Shown: positions 27,701 to 36,501, counted from the first letter of the stretch. The stretch: 64,000 nucleotides of DNA from Plasmodiophora brassicae (GCA_036867785.1 CP145420.1:1116001-1180000); one strand, 5' to 3'. Numbers and translations are program-made. Notes: a model not told the origin generated them from the sequence alone.

Positions 27701-28503
27701 ATATGACCAGCGCCAAGGGTGCAAACACACCAATGCAGAAGGGCGAGACGATATCGGCACGGGGGAGCCCAAGGACCGACGATGAGCGGATAGAGTCCAA
27801 GCGGCTACCATATCGAGAGTTAGTCGGTTCCTTGTTGTATCTCACCGGTACGAGACCCGACATCGCGTTTGTGGTGGGACGACTGTGCCGTTTCATGGGC
27901 TGCTACGGCGCGAACCACTACGAGGCAGCCAAGCGAGTGCTACGGTATTTGAAGACGACGAAGGACATGGCGTTGAAATACCCTTGCTGTGAACAGAGCG
28001 AACAGCTGAAACTCATCGTGGACTCCGATCACGCAGGATGTCCCGACACCGGAAGGTCCACGACCGGGTATATGATCAAGTTTGGTGAATGCATGATCAC
28101 GTGGAAATCCGTGCTGCAGAAGACTGTGGCGCTGTCGACCACCGAGGCCGAGTACATGGCCCTATGCAGTGGGGTGCGCGAGCTATTGTGGGTGAAGCAG
28201 GTGTGTGAGTTTCTTCAGGTCAAATTTGAAGGACCGATCGCGGTGTTCACGGACAACACTGGAGCGATGGCCATTTCGAACCACCAAGGGGATGACCTGC
28301 GTGGGAGGACCAAGCATATGAACGTGCGCTACCACTTCACGAAAGAACAAGTACATGCAGGAACCATCAAGCTGCACCATGTACCGAGCACGAGGAACGT
28401 TGCGGACATCCTCACGAAGCCACTCACGAGGGATGCATTCGAGGGGCATCGTGCGAAGATCCCGATCGATTCTGCGGGGGAGTGTCAGACTTTCGCCCAG
28501 TAG
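24763..28503 (+). CDS. Gag-pol polyprotein of the copia element
   Basis: 1,246 residues from the ATG at 24763; the stop overlaps the 3' LTR by 21 bp. Order: gag (1-210), a zinc-knuckle-like CHRCNQMGHF...C with a longer last gap than usual (about 222), protease region WVNDDAAPWHVC (Asp-Ala-Ala in place of Asp-Ser-Gly), GAG-pre-integrase TWHERFGHASYDKL (about 400), integrase core with HADISGKF, DKGGEFVS and NENGLAERY, reverse transcriptase with AKGYDQVKVIDYVDTFAPV and the catalytic FHVDDIPIVG (about 915), and RNase H with DSDHAGC and TTEAEYMAL. The PR-IN-RT-RH order defines copia. No stop or frameshift is visible. Confidence 0.93.
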   Translation: MSDGTVDPVGKKGMGSLARIRDAAEDFKEAFVTDTLESLRPEHELAREAVVNSINRMAVCKQNWTRAMRALKLEDDDDVDVVAAMMLTMRMTEDWMELLEDMYCDRLGVRRKRTQASERAQALRSNPETVTRWEELMSKITQKGTVMTEEFQISILRNRMLRRYDLDVKDFETKGELFKHCIAKDPKGMRSSKRDGKKEDDEDTVMFTLRNGKKVNLATVKCHRCNQMGHFQWMRDKCNKAGSDDGKSEDGEMFMTVKDKGKFDEDIWVNDDAAPWHVCNSREAFVDMDECQGKVLGGDKEYEGADIAGIGTVRITTKSGNQITLNETRYVPSFKTNLISGQRVIDMGCTVRGDKTRLEYMRKGKVVLSMSRYKGYWALRATPKLQSVLFGQPGPAVSLSTWHERFGHASYDKLMKLIKEESCEGLNASDVKAPEGKCVDCYIGKSKRQAFVKEGDEAKEIGEVIHADISGKFSVRGRSGNWYFSVLRDKKSRHGWVKLIKRKSEAGQHFMEFKPWFERQTGRKIRRYANDKGGEFVSKELREYLSAEGIEIWETNTATPNENGLAERYVGMIKDMATTNHERSGLPRMFWDDAVEHAGVITPLLPTNKVEDGKTPFEIIHNRKPRVSQLRPFGCQAIVYQSKDTRRSSRSKAKGIEGVMIGYAPSRPGYKIYITTSKKEETKAKLIMNEMAMFADAEPDVGMQDVMNEVMFQQTKASEVPLPTSYEEAIANENWKRAIEDEQEAMRNRDVFRLMPLPTGRKALKCDYVYKAKANPDGSVSKYKARLVAKGYDQVKVIDYVDTFAPVAKLATLRLLIALKVIRRYTAWQRDVKTAFLYADLKEDVYIQQPKRMEDDDHPDWVWKLNKSIYGLKQASVEFYKHLVTAFLKGGFEQCKSDPCLLKKVDGDDVVFVAFHVDDIPIVGSSTRIMLEADQVLKDNFTVEESEFEWMLGINMKWSPDGGVHLSQESFVEMLLTKFHMTSAKGANTPMQKGETISARGSPRTDDERIESKRLPYRELVGSLLYLTGTRPDIAFVVGRLCRFMGCYGANHYEAAKRVLRYLKTTKDMALKYPCCEQSEQLKLIVDSDHAGCPDTGRSTTGYMIKFGECMITWKSVLQKTVALSTTEAEYMALCSGVRELLWVKQVCEFLQVKFEGPIAVFTDNTGAMAISNHQGDDLRGRTKHMNVRYHFTKEQVHAGTIKLHHVPSTRNVADILTKPLTRDAFEGHRAKIPIDSAGECQTFAQ

Positions 28504-28625
28504 CTCCAGCTTCGATCGGGATGCCCTCGGAACATTCCGAGAGGCAACTAACCTGCGGACTGCGCGATACATAAAAATTATTTCTGGTGTTGTATTGCGT
28601 CGAGGCGGACCGTCCACTTCTGTCA
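28483..28625 (+). repeat. 3' LTR of copia
   Basis: 143 bp, identical by eye to the 5' LTR. Its first 21 bases encode the last codons of the polyprotein. Confidence 0.9.
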
Positions 28626-28915
28626 TATTGCACATCACCGTCGTCATGCTAATACTGAATGTGACCAGATTCAATGGGGTCAGCGTTTTGAGAATTGGGA
28701 CAGAAAAGTACCATCGTGCTCTGTTGACGGGGTCGATTTCTGGGTTCTGGAAAGCCACCCCTTCAGCACAGGTGACTTCTCGCATAGGCTCAAACAGGCA
28801 GCGCTGCGATACTGTGACGACCAAACACGATGAGTCAACCACACGGATTGACCGACTGAGGTCGGTCCGCGCCGTGGAAGTTTATTGTACCTAGTGCGCT
28901 ACGAAGGAGCCCAAT

Positions 28916-29147
28916 TTAATAGTCCCCTTCTATCCGCACCGGGAACGGGCTGCGGGCTTGTCTGGGTGGAAGCGTTTGGTGAGGCTTAGCAAGAACTGCT
29001 TCATCATTAGGCGACAGTCTGTACTCCAGTCGACGAGTCAGGGCGTCAGGTTTCCAATGAACGAAATCAACTTCGCTAAGGAATTGGGGTGAATGAATCT
29101 GTCTTCGATCTAGCTTGTCGGCAAACGCACGTGCGGCGGCGTCCAGG
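28916..29147 (-). pseudogene. Gypsy remnant: end of RNase H
   Basis: The minus-strand frame reads SEVDFVHWKPDALTRRLEY, matching the end of the gypsy RNase H/connection (F.H.PG..N..ADALSRR). It lies in the same orientation as the B-type pieces up to 36,501 and is probably part of that copy, with most of the reverse transcriptase deleted. Confidence 0.55.
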
Positions 29148-29460
29148 AACATCACCGACGGGAGTTCGAGCCTCCTCGAAGTCCGCCGTGGACGGAGAGT
29201 TTTGGGGAGGATGGTAGATAGTACGGACGCGCCAGGCACGAGAGCAGGTCTGCGAGTCGTCTACACGGGTAGGAGGCGGACATCGCTCGATCGTCGGGGG
29301 GGTACGAGCTTCCCCGGTGAGATGTTTTGTAGACCGGACCGCCCAACTAGGCCACGGGAGCAGCTGCTCTCGCTCTCGTGGCCTAGTTGGCGGTCCGGTC
29401 TACAAAACATCTCACCGACGGGAGTTCGAGCCTCCTCGAAGTCCGCCGTGGACGGAGAGA
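29148..29460. mobile_element. Rearranged copy of the palindrome-ended element
   Basis: 29,148-29,327 matches the 182-bp interior of the element at 49,930-50,251. 29,328-29,404 is the terminal palindrome (77 bp, slightly imperfect), and 29,405-29,460 starts another interior copy. The unit is interior-palindrome-partial interior, as if two copies shared one end. No outer palindrome or target duplication is visible. Confidence 0.65.
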
Positions 29461-29634
29461 TCGGGGTTGAGAAACGCGGTCGAGGGTGATGAGGCCTGGT
29501 CATCTACTAACTTAGCAAAATGTGCAAAGAAGGACTCGGCGGGCGCTTTCAAGGGCGGGTCCCCGCAGAGACGCTCGAACACAGCTGTGGTATTGGAAAA
29601 TACGGCCACCCAACTAGGATCCAGGTCAGGGCGA
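29461..29634 (-). pseudogene. Gypsy B-type remnant, part between protease and reverse transcriptase
   Basis: The minus-strand frame includes ERLCGDPPLKAPAESFFAHF. It continues, across the SINE target site, from a hydrophobic stretch at 30,133-30,180 (FATIVALTWILVGWPYF). It has no clear counterpart in public families that I can name; its position fits the protease-reverse transcriptase spacer of family B. Confidence 0.4.
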
Positions 29635-30118
29635 GTTAATTTAGTTTAGTTTTATTTGTTTTTCGCGCTTTTTCATGACGCAGGCGCCTCGGTCTCGAGT
29701 CCGAGGATCGAAGGTTCAGCAGCAGAACGCCAACATCACCCGGCCTGGCCGTGCCGGCCCGTCACCTTTGTACTGGGTTCATCGCGCCTTGGATGATATC
29801 GGAACGGGACGTGATTCGCTCGGACTTGTCGACTGCACTCTTGTCGTACCTCTTTCGCCATACCGCCTATGCCGGGGAGCCGACATACACTTGTTACGGG
29901 CCGTTCTTTTACCTTCCAGACGCTCAAGCGAGACCCCTAATGGCTCTGGCACTTTGGGCTGCCTGATCAGTAAACACACCCCTTCAACATTTACGGCTGT
30001 TGGTCACCGGGACATTTTTTGGGGGAGATCGTGCCTCGAACTGGGGACCTTGCGGTCCCACGACTGCTTGCTGACCTGCTGGTACTCCTGACCAGCTAGG
30101 TCACTGGGGCAGCGCCCC
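29635..30118 (-). mobile_element. tRNA-derived SINE, copy 2, with 14-bp target duplication
   Basis: A 484-bp element nearly identical to 23,712-24,199, flanked by CCAGGTCAGGGCGA at 29,621-29,634 and 30,119-30,132. It has the same minus-strand tRNA-like head and TAAAC-type tail. The close identity and exact target duplication indicate recent mobility. Confidence 0.85.
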
Positions 30119-30132
30119 CCAGGTCAGGGCGA

Positions 30133-30974
30133 CAATGGTTGCGAACATCAGAAGATTGAGGCTGTGACCGTCTCGGAAGCCACCATTGGAGGGAGGCGGC
30201 GGGAGCGGCGGGAGAGATCGTCTCACCCCTCATCGAACGGGGCCCCAGTTCCGGAAGGAGGACATAAGGGGCGTGGACTCGGAGCCCGAACGGGGCAATG
30301 ATAAGTGATCGGTGTGGCTGGGGGCAACAGTATCTTTGAAGGCGGCGGCCCCCGGGGAGCTACCATAATCGAAAGCGGAAGGGCTCGGCCTGTCGTCGAC
30401 GGCAGCAATGGCAATGTGGCAGTCCGGGTGGTCGTCGTTAGCTACGGAAGCCAGCTTGCCGTCGACAAACGCGGATGTAAGCGGCAACGTTTCGAGTGAT
30501 TCAGCTGAAGGGATGGCACACGCAGGCGCAGGAACGCTTCGTGAAGGAGGTGAGACCCCATCCGAGAGACTATTCCCGCGCTTCACTGTTGCAAATGGTC
30601 CCGCCGAAGAGACAAAGGACCCAGACTCATGGACGTCTCGTGTACGGCGTGACATCCCCACGAGGGTATCTCCGCGGCGCTGTAGGCGGCGCTGACGCCA
30701 ATCGATATCTGGGTTTGTATCCGCCAACCAAGGCAGCCCAAGAACGACAGGGTGTTGAGGCGAGTGGATCATGTTCAGGACGACGTCACTGTCGAAACAT
30801 CCGTCGACGGTAGCACGTAGCGGGACGGTTTCCTGAGTTACTGGAGACAGGTGTCGCCCGTCGATGACGCGAACAGGAATGGCACGCGATTTAGAGCGAA
30901 CCGGCGTTTTCAGGCAGGACGCAATAAAATGCCCAACTTCGCGATAATAGTGGCAAGCCAGGGGTTGTGCCCTT
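30133..30974 (-). pseudogene. Gypsy B-type remnant: zinc knuckle and protease
   Basis: Reading leftward from 30974: a degenerate zinc knuckle (CHYYREVGHFIASC, second Cys lost), PVTQETVPLRATVDG and MIHSPQHPVVLGLPWLAD followed by NPDIDWRQRR. These match the protease region of family B near 45,500-45,660 (HPILLGMPWLERH, VIDWRQRS). The catalytic Asp motif is not visible. The upstream gag part lies at 36,277-36,501, beyond the inserted family C element. Confidence 0.75.
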
Positions 30975-31171
30975 TGTGACGTCCTAACGGTGATGGTTTA
31001 TCGAACCGTGTGCGTAGTCGTCTGTGTCCTCGACCTGCAGCTCCCACGGACGCCGTGCCGACGCCGTGCGGACTCCGTGCCGACGCCGTGCGGACTCCGT
31101 GCATGTCCGTCATTCTTAGGGCGGCCAGCCGGATCACAGCTATTCTTGTCTTATAGCTTGGAGCCGGCACA
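30975..31171 (-). repeat. 3' LTR of C
   Basis: 197 bp, TG...CA ends; it carries two copies of a 22-bp unit present once in the 5' LTR. Confidence 0.88.
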
Positions 31172-31187
31172 TTCCCCTCCTTCAAAG
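31172..31187 (-). promoter_or_regulatory. Polypurine tract of C
   Basis: On the minus strand CTTTGAAGGAGGGGAA lies directly upstream of the 3' LTR, the position of the plus-strand primer. The same tract is preserved in the old copy at 14,233-14,248. Confidence 0.75.
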
Positions 31188-31369
31188 AAATGCTCCTCCT
31201 TGCAGGTGTCTTCAGTGGTGGTGTATCGTAATCATTTCTCCTCCTTAATATAGTCTAATTAACATAATTAAGTCTCAATCTTCGTAGAACACAGTTTTGG
31301 CTTCTGTCGTCACATGGCCATCGGCATTAAAATAACCCAGCGCGCATCCGGGAAAAAAGCATGACTAGC

Positions 31370-34300
31370 CTACTGGACTCCTTCCGCCTTAAGTAACTCC
31401 TTAACCTCATCAGCAAGGAAGTGTTTCTCCTTCCTCATCCTGGCTGCATGGGTCTTCACCATCGTTGGTACATCCTTCGCCAACCTGCAGATTGGCTCCC
31501 ATGAATTCTCAGCCTCAGAGAAGCCCTTCCATCCGATCAACAATTCCAATTCCCCTGTCTCTGGACTATGCCTGCAGTCCTTGAAGACCTCAATGGCGAA
31601 ACGCTCATTGTCATAATCCATCTGTCGCTTCAATTCCTCAGTGGCATTCAGTTTGCCATGCTCATAGAGGCGACCGCGGTCCCCGTGAACGGTTCGCGTG
31701 TCCGTCTCATTGAACATATTCCTCACCTCGTAGGTGTAGTTCTCGTGGCTATCAGTTATTTGATATAGGCCCCGCCACTTCATAAAGAGCTTCTTGCCCG
31801 GAACCTTACCCGGTTCAGGCAATCCAATAAGCACATAGTCACCGATCTGAAAGTTCGGTGCAGTTGCTCGTCGGTACGCGTCGCTCCTCTTCCTGTGTAC
31901 GGCTCGGATATTTCTCGATTGCTTCACTGCTCCCTTGTGCATTTCATTCAGCGACGTCTGCAGTTGCATGACTAGCTCCTGAATATGCTCCTTTGAGAGT
32001 GTAGCTTCCCCATACTTCTCATCCCCTGGCCTCTTGAACACTTGTTTCAGCGGGTTGTCTGGTTGACGTCCCATCATCACTGTCACCGGCGCATTCCCGT
32101 TGGTACGCGCCTGCGACCTGTGATTGATCGTGTGTTCAATGTTGTGGTTCAACCATGGCCAGTCGTGTTTGTCCCACTGCAATTCAGACAGAAGTGCTCT
32201 GACTAGTTGCAAGTAGTTCCTGTTGATCACCTCGATCGATCCATTACTGTAATGCCCATAGGCAACAGTCGGGTGATGAGCAAATCCGCATGGACGCGCC
32301 AGATCCTTTACAACGTTTGCCAAAAAGCAAGACGCCATGTCTGACACCATCAACTCAAACGTTCCGAAGATAGCCCTCCATTCGAGCAGTGCCTCTACAG
32401 TGGTTTCTGAATTGGGGATATGGTCAGGAGTAATCTTGACCATGCCAGACAGATCGTCCCTGATTATCAGGTTCCATTGCAGATCATGCCTTCCACCCTT
32501 CTCAGCCGGCATCATGTACAGCCAATCCAAGTGAATCACCTGATTCGGCCTTACACCATGAACAACAGCTGTTCCCAGTGGCCTGGGAATCCTAACCCCG
32601 CCCCTTGTCGGTAGACAGTTCAAACACGCGTTGCAGAACTTCCTCATGTCCTCATCGCAGTGAGCCCAATGGCAGAACTCCCCCAACTTCCTCAACGAGG
32701 CCTTCAGTCCTAGATGCCCACTGTTTCCGCCCGCATGAGCAATAGCGCATAGCTGCAGCTTCAGCTCGTTGCATTCGTCTAGTATGATCCCTTGTCCCTT
32801 CCCTGTGACGAAGAGATCATCACCATTCTTCGGTCGTTTCATTCCTCTGAGCCATTTCTTCTGTGCCTTACGGATTTCGTCCACGGTCGGCCATTGGAAT
32901 TCCTTCCTTTGTAACGGCCGTACCCGATATCCGTCCTCAACTTGAAGCGTAATCCTCCTGATCGTGCGTACCTCTAGGTGCTGGTCATCAGGTCCACCGT
33001 CCGGTGCACCCCACCGCGTCATCAGATCCGACCACACATTGTCCTCCCCCGCAATGTGTTCAATGACGTAGTTGACCCTCTGTATGTCCAGTGCCCATCG
33101 TTGCAGTTTCTGCGCCGTTGGCTTTGACACGTCCGTTGGTGAGAATATCCTCACGAGGTTCCTATGATCGGTGAACAGACGAAACTGCTCGTTGGTTGTA
33201 AAGAGATAGTCCAGTTTGTCAATTCCATCCTTGATCGCGAACCCTTCCTTCTCCACCGTGGACCAGTTCCGCTCTGGGCCCGCGAACTTGTGTCCGACGA
33301 AACCCAGCGGTTCATGTCGCTGCCCATGCACTGGTTTACCCAAATCCTCAGGCGGAATCTGTGTGACTACCGCCGCGCTGTTGACCTCATTTGCATCCGA
33401 AAATAGGCATTGGATCCGGTCCTTTCGCGGGTACGCTAGTTGGACCGCGTCCGCCACTGCCATCTTCAGTTTCTCGAATGCCAGCGCATGTTCGGGTGAC
33501 CATCCATATTTGCACAATCGCACCCTCCTGGCAATGGCTTTCGTCCTGCCAGGTTGGTCCCTCATCGCATCCTCATATATCCTCTGCAACAGGTGTACCT
33601 TCCTGTTGTACTCAGGGATGGACCTGCTCATCCACTGAGTTGCCATTAGGAATTGTTGAAAGTCCCTTGCTGTCCTCGGCTGTGGGATCGCCATCAAAGC
33701 TTCGATCCTCGCTGGATCGTGCCTTGCCCCTTCTGGCGTGAATATCCTCCCACAGAACCTAACCTCTGTCGTGAAGAGCTCACACTTCTCCACGTTGAAC
33801 TTGATGTTATGCCGTTCGGCTAGCATCAGAGTTCGTTCCAACGTTCGGAACCAATCATCCTCCCTCTGGGCATGCCCCATTAGATCATCGATCCATATGA
33901 TTAGTTTGTGAAACATCAGTTCCCCGAACACCTCAAACATCCTCCCTTGATACTGAGGGGCGGAGTTCATTCCCCCCTGCATCGACCTCGTTGGCTTATA
34001 CACCCCCTTATCTGTCATGAAGGAGAAGATCTCCTGACACGCTTCATCCAGCGGCATCATCCAGAAGCCTTTGAACGCGTCTAGCTTAAACCAGAACCTC
34101 GAGCCTGCCAGGTTCCTCAGTATCGCCTCCTGATGTGGCATAAGCCACGCCACGGCGACACATTTGGCATTAACAGCTCTGAGATCAACACAGAACCGCT
34201 TTCCGCCCCCTGGCTTCGTCACCACCACCACCGGTGAAGCCCACTTCGCGTTGTAGTTTTCAACGACGAGGCCGTACTTCTTCAATTGGGCAACGAATTC

Positions 34301-34654
34301 CTCCATGAAAGCACTGTCCTCCATACTGTACTTTCTGGCTCGGCACCTGTAAGGTTCCGCCTCTGGTTTCAGCTCCGTGACAAATGGTGTAACCCTGGCT
34401 GGACCATCGGGTCCAACGCTCATACGCCAAACGTCCCTGTACCTCTTGACGAGCTTCCGCAGCGATTTTGCCATCGCCTGCGGTAGGCCATTCCTCAATG
34501 CGCGCTCGACCATCCCGTCCATCTCCCTTTCCAGGGAGTCTGTGGAATCTGCCCCGATCCTCACATCCTCTGTTTCCTCTTCCTCCCCTTCCCAGAGAGG
34601 TGGCACCTCATTTGCCATATTGTGCACTTCATCCATGACGTCATTCCCCTTCAT
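31370..34654 (-). CDS. Pol polyprotein of retrotransposon C
   Basis: 1,094 residues from the ATG at 34654, whose ATGA overlaps the gag stop, so termination-reinitiation is likely. Order: reverse transcriptase with FCVDLRAVN, WFKLDAFKGFWMMPL and IWIDDLMGHA (about 254; WIDD as in family A), RNase H with LFSDANEVN (about 418), integrase HHCC finger (about 638), DDE region with HLDWLYMMP, VSDMASCFLA and SNGSIEVIN, and a chromodomain with LLIGWKGFSEAENSWEP (about 1,030). The protease is not here but in the upstream frame. No break is seen. It is related to family A but clearly separate. Confidence 0.92.
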   Translation of the reverse strand: MKGNDVMDEVHNMANEVPPLWEGEEEETEDVRIGADSTDSLEREMDGMVERALRNGLPQAMAKSLRKLVKRYRDVWRMSVGPDGPARVTPFVTELKPEAEPYRCRARKYSMEDSAFMEEFVAQLKKYGLVVENYNAKWASPVVVVTKPGGGKRFCVDLRAVNAKCVAVAWLMPHQEAILRNLAGSRFWFKLDAFKGFWMMPLDEACQEIFSFMTDKGVYKPTRSMQGGMNSAPQYQGRMFEVFGELMFHKLIIWIDDLMGHAQREDDWFRTLERTLMLAERHNIKFNVEKCELFTTEVRFCGRIFTPEGARHDPARIEALMAIPQPRTARDFQQFLMATQWMSRSIPEYNRKVHLLQRIYEDAMRDQPGRTKAIARRVRLCKYGWSPEHALAFEKLKMAVADAVQLAYPRKDRIQCLFSDANEVNSAAVVTQIPPEDLGKPVHGQRHEPLGFVGHKFAGPERNWSTVEKEGFAIKDGIDKLDYLFTTNEQFRLFTDHRNLVRIFSPTDVSKPTAQKLQRWALDIQRVNYVIEHIAGEDNVWSDLMTRWGAPDGGPDDQHLEVRTIRRITLQVEDGYRVRPLQRKEFQWPTVDEIRKAQKKWLRGMKRPKNGDDLFVTGKGQGIILDECNELKLQLCAIAHAGGNSGHLGLKASLRKLGEFCHWAHCDEDMRKFCNACLNCLPTRGGVRIPRPLGTAVVHGVRPNQVIHLDWLYMMPAEKGGRHDLQWNLIIRDDLSGMVKITPDHIPNSETTVEALLEWRAIFGTFELMVSDMASCFLANVVKDLARPCGFAHHPTVAYGHYSNGSIEVINRNYLQLVRALLSELQWDKHDWPWLNHNIEHTINHRSQARTNGNAPVTVMMGRQPDNPLKQVFKRPGDEKYGEATLSKEHIQELVMQLQTSLNEMHKGAVKQSRNIRAVHRKRSDAYRRATAPNFQIGDYVLIGLPEPGKVPGKKLFMKWRGLYQITDSHENYTYEVRNMFNETDTRTVHGDRGRLYEHGKLNATEELKRQMDYDNERFAIEVFKDCRHSPETGELELLIGWKGFSEAENSWEPICRLAKDVPTMVKTHAARMRKEKHFLADEVKELLKAEGVQ

Positions 34655-36054
34655 CGGCGTGTGCTCTTAATGAGTACGTCCAGGGCCTTCTTTGGGTGGA
34701 TACCCAAGTCGTCAAGCAGCCTCAAACCTAGGATAATTTCCTTTTCAGGAATGTCCCATACGAGGCATCGGCGCCGGCGAGTGATCAGTTCGCCTGCCGT
34801 CGTCTTCAGTCCCAGATCCAGTGTCATCAGATGGTAGGCTGTGTGCTTCGTTTCTCTGTCTACCAAACAGAACGTTTCCGGCTTCTGGAGTTTCTCCATT
34901 GTTAACAATGGGTCCCTTTCCATCAGCTCGCGCGCTATGGTCAATGGCATCAGAACATCAACCGATGTCGCTCCACTGTCCAGAAAAGTCCCAACGTAGT
35001 CTTCCTCATGTCCGTTAATACGAACGACTACTTGGCCCCCTGTCCTCCGCGCCTCCTCTGACACCCTTCCTACCACTGGAATCCATGGGTACTCCGATAG
35101 GTCCTCTTTATCAGATTCCTGAATCCCTCTGGCCCTACGGGATCCATCCCTTCCCGTTGGCACCTTGCGGCGATCCTTCAGCAGGTCTGCAACCTGTTTC
35201 TTTGTAGGCTTCTTCGGGCAACGAAACGCTGGATGCCCAACCTCCTCGCAATTGAAGCATCGCAGGTCCTTCCGGTGTCGTTTCGTGTCCCGGCCTCCAT
35301 CGCCTCCGTCATCCGTCTGCGCCCCTCGCTTCTTCGAGGTGGGTTTGACCTTTCCCTTCCCCTTGCCGTCCTCCCGTCCCGGCTCCGCGTACAACATCGT
35401 CTCCTCATACGATGCTGCACGCTCCTTAAGGACTCGATAGAACTCCATCGGGTCCTTCTGGAGCTCGGTCTGGCGCTTCATGACGAGGGTCCGCATGAGC
35501 GCTTGCAAACCGGATGGGCGCACAGCACCCAATAGGTACTTGACCAGGTTCTTCCGTCCCTCGCGGGACGTGAAAAGGTCCTGCCACCCGTTGCGCGCGA
35601 CCAATTCCTCGTACTGCTGCACGAGGTTCACGACCCTTGCCGCCGGTGTGGTGATGGTAAGCTTCATCGCCAGCTTGCGCATCTCCCGGTCGATGTTCGC
35701 GTCCGTCGAGCGATCCTGTTCCAGATGCCTCTTCATCCAGTCCATCAGGTCGCTCTCCGTCACCCTCTCGGCGTCCTTGCCGAGTTCCCACGTGCAGATC
35801 GCCCTGAGCAGACCGGGGTCGATCATACTCTTCACTGATCGCGGGATCTGGCCCTTGGCGTTCGGATCGTCCCGGAAGTGATTCCGATACGTCTTCAGCT
35901 CGGCCATGAACGTCGTGACGGTTTTGCGGTCCATGCTCTTCAAGGTCGGCGCCTTGTTCATCTGCAGGACGATCGTTGAGCCTTGCACGCTCCGTCCTTG
36001 TTGTCGATCGTCGACGTCATCTTCCAACAGCATCTCCTGCGCGGTGGTCACCAT
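34651..36054 (-). CDS. Gag-protease of retrotransposon C
   Basis: 467 residues from the ATG at 36054, the first after the 5' LTR; the frame is open further up into the LTR. It contains a helical gag region (MKRHLEQDRSTDANIDREMR, KYLLGAVRPSGLQALMRTLV), a basic linker, the zinc knuckle CFNCEEVGHPAFRC and an aspartic protease with FLDSGATSVDVL. It ends DVLIKSTRR at a TGA that overlaps the pol ATG. Confidence 0.88.
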   Translation of the reverse strand: MVTTAQEMLLEDDVDDRQQGRSVQGSTIVLQMNKAPTLKSMDRKTVTTFMAELKTYRNHFRDDPNAKGQIPRSVKSMIDPGLLRAICTWELGKDAERVTESDLMDWMKRHLEQDRSTDANIDREMRKLAMKLTITTPAARVVNLVQQYEELVARNGWQDLFTSREGRKNLVKYLLGAVRPSGLQALMRTLVMKRQTELQKDPMEFYRVLKERAASYEETMLYAEPGREDGKGKGKVKPTSKKRGAQTDDGGDGGRDTKRHRKDLRCFNCEEVGHPAFRCPKKPTKKQVADLLKDRRKVPTGRDGSRRARGIQESDKEDLSEYPWIPVVGRVSEEARRTGGQVVVRINGHEEDYVGTFLDSGATSVDVLMPLTIARELMERDPLLTMEKLQKPETFCLVDRETKHTAYHLMTLDLGLKTTAGELITRRRRCLVWDIPEKEIILGLRLLDDLGIHPKKALDVLIKSTRR

Positions 36055-36092
36055 CGCGTCCTTCTTTGAAACCTTCCCCGAAAGGATGTTCA

Positions 36093-36101
36093 AGAGATCT
36101 C
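36093..36101 (-). other. Palindrome at the primer-binding position of C
   Basis: On the minus strand the 5' LTR ends GTCACA and is followed at once by GAGATCTC, a perfect 8-bp palindrome. No stretch typical of a tRNA 3' end complement is seen here. Confidence 0.5.
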
Positions 36102-36276
36102 TGTGACGTCCTAACGGTGATGGTTTATCGAACCGTGTGCGTAGTCGTCTGTGTCCTCGACCTGCAGCTCCCACGGACGCCGTGCCGACGCCGTGCGGAC
36201 TCCGTGCATGTCCGTCATTCTTAGGGCGGCCAGCCGGATCACAGCTATTCTTGTCTTATAGCTTGGAGCCGGCACA
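36102..36276 (-). repeat. 5' LTR of C
   Basis: 175 bp, TG...CA ends, near-identical to the 3' LTR apart from the 22-bp duplication. Confidence 0.88.
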
Positions 36277-36501
36277 CCTTGCATCACCGCCAGCGTTGAT
36301 GGCGGCGATTGGGTATTTCGACTCAAGATGAGCCGCCATCTCGAGAATTTTGTCGTAGTCTCTGAAGTTGTAGAAGAAGAGCGCCTCGGAGAGCGCAGGG
36401 TTCATCGAGAGGCGGAACGTTTCCGCCAAGCGGGCCGGATTGAGTCTGTACAATGGGTCAAGTCGTTGAAGGTCCTTGTACAAGCGTTGGAAGGCCAGTG
36501 C
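36277..36501 (-). pseudogene. Gypsy B-type remnant: gag
   Basis: The minus-strand frame (ALAFQRLYKDLQRLDPLY, FRLSMNPALSEALFFYNFRD, YPIAAINAGGDA) resembles the C-terminal half of a gypsy gag. It ends at the family C insertion and continues into the zinc knuckle at 30,974. On its 5' side it is cut by the LTR of A4. Confidence 0.7.

Larger units (their letters stand above)
24594..28625 (+). mobile_element. Copia retrotransposon, complete
   Basis: 143-bp LTRs (24,594-24,736 and 28,483-28,625), identical by eye, begin TGTCAG and end CTGTCA. TATTG at 24,589-24,593 and 28,626-28,630 is the 5-bp target duplication. A purine tract (TGCGGGGGAG) precedes the 3' LTR. It has one intact gag-pol frame and is inserted in a Harbinger transposase gene. 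Identical LTRs indicate a recent insertion. Confidence 0.93.
24257..28833 (+). pseudogene. PIF/Harbinger-like transposase gene split by a copia element
   Basis: The first part (24,257-24,593) encodes FWALHMLKQYPSEEVGCR and EKTFRHWSWVVIKRN, the N-terminal helical region of Harbinger/IS5-like transposases of protists. The second part (28,631-28,833) encodes SCSVDGVDFWVLESHPFS and DFSHRLKQAALRY, the segment around the first catalytic Asp. The copia element plus one TATTG duplication lie between. Without them the two parts total 540 nt in one frame. The frame stops at 28,833, well before the rest of the DDE domain, so the copy is also 3'-truncated or decayed. Confidence 0.75.
30975..36276 (-). 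mobile_element. Gypsy/chromovirus-like retrotransposon C, complete
   Basis: LTRs lie at 30,975-31,171 (197 bp) and 36,102-36,276 (175 bp). They are otherwise near-identical and differ by a 22-bp duplication of a CGACGCCGTGCGGACTCCGTG unit in the 3' copy. CCTT at 30,971-30,974 and 36,277-36,280 is the target duplication. The polypurine tract (GAAGGAGGGGAA, minus) abuts the 3' LTR. It has two overlapping intact frames. It is inserted in the gag of a B-type gypsy of the same orientation, whose frame (INAGGDAR...) resumes on the other side. Confidence 0.92.
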
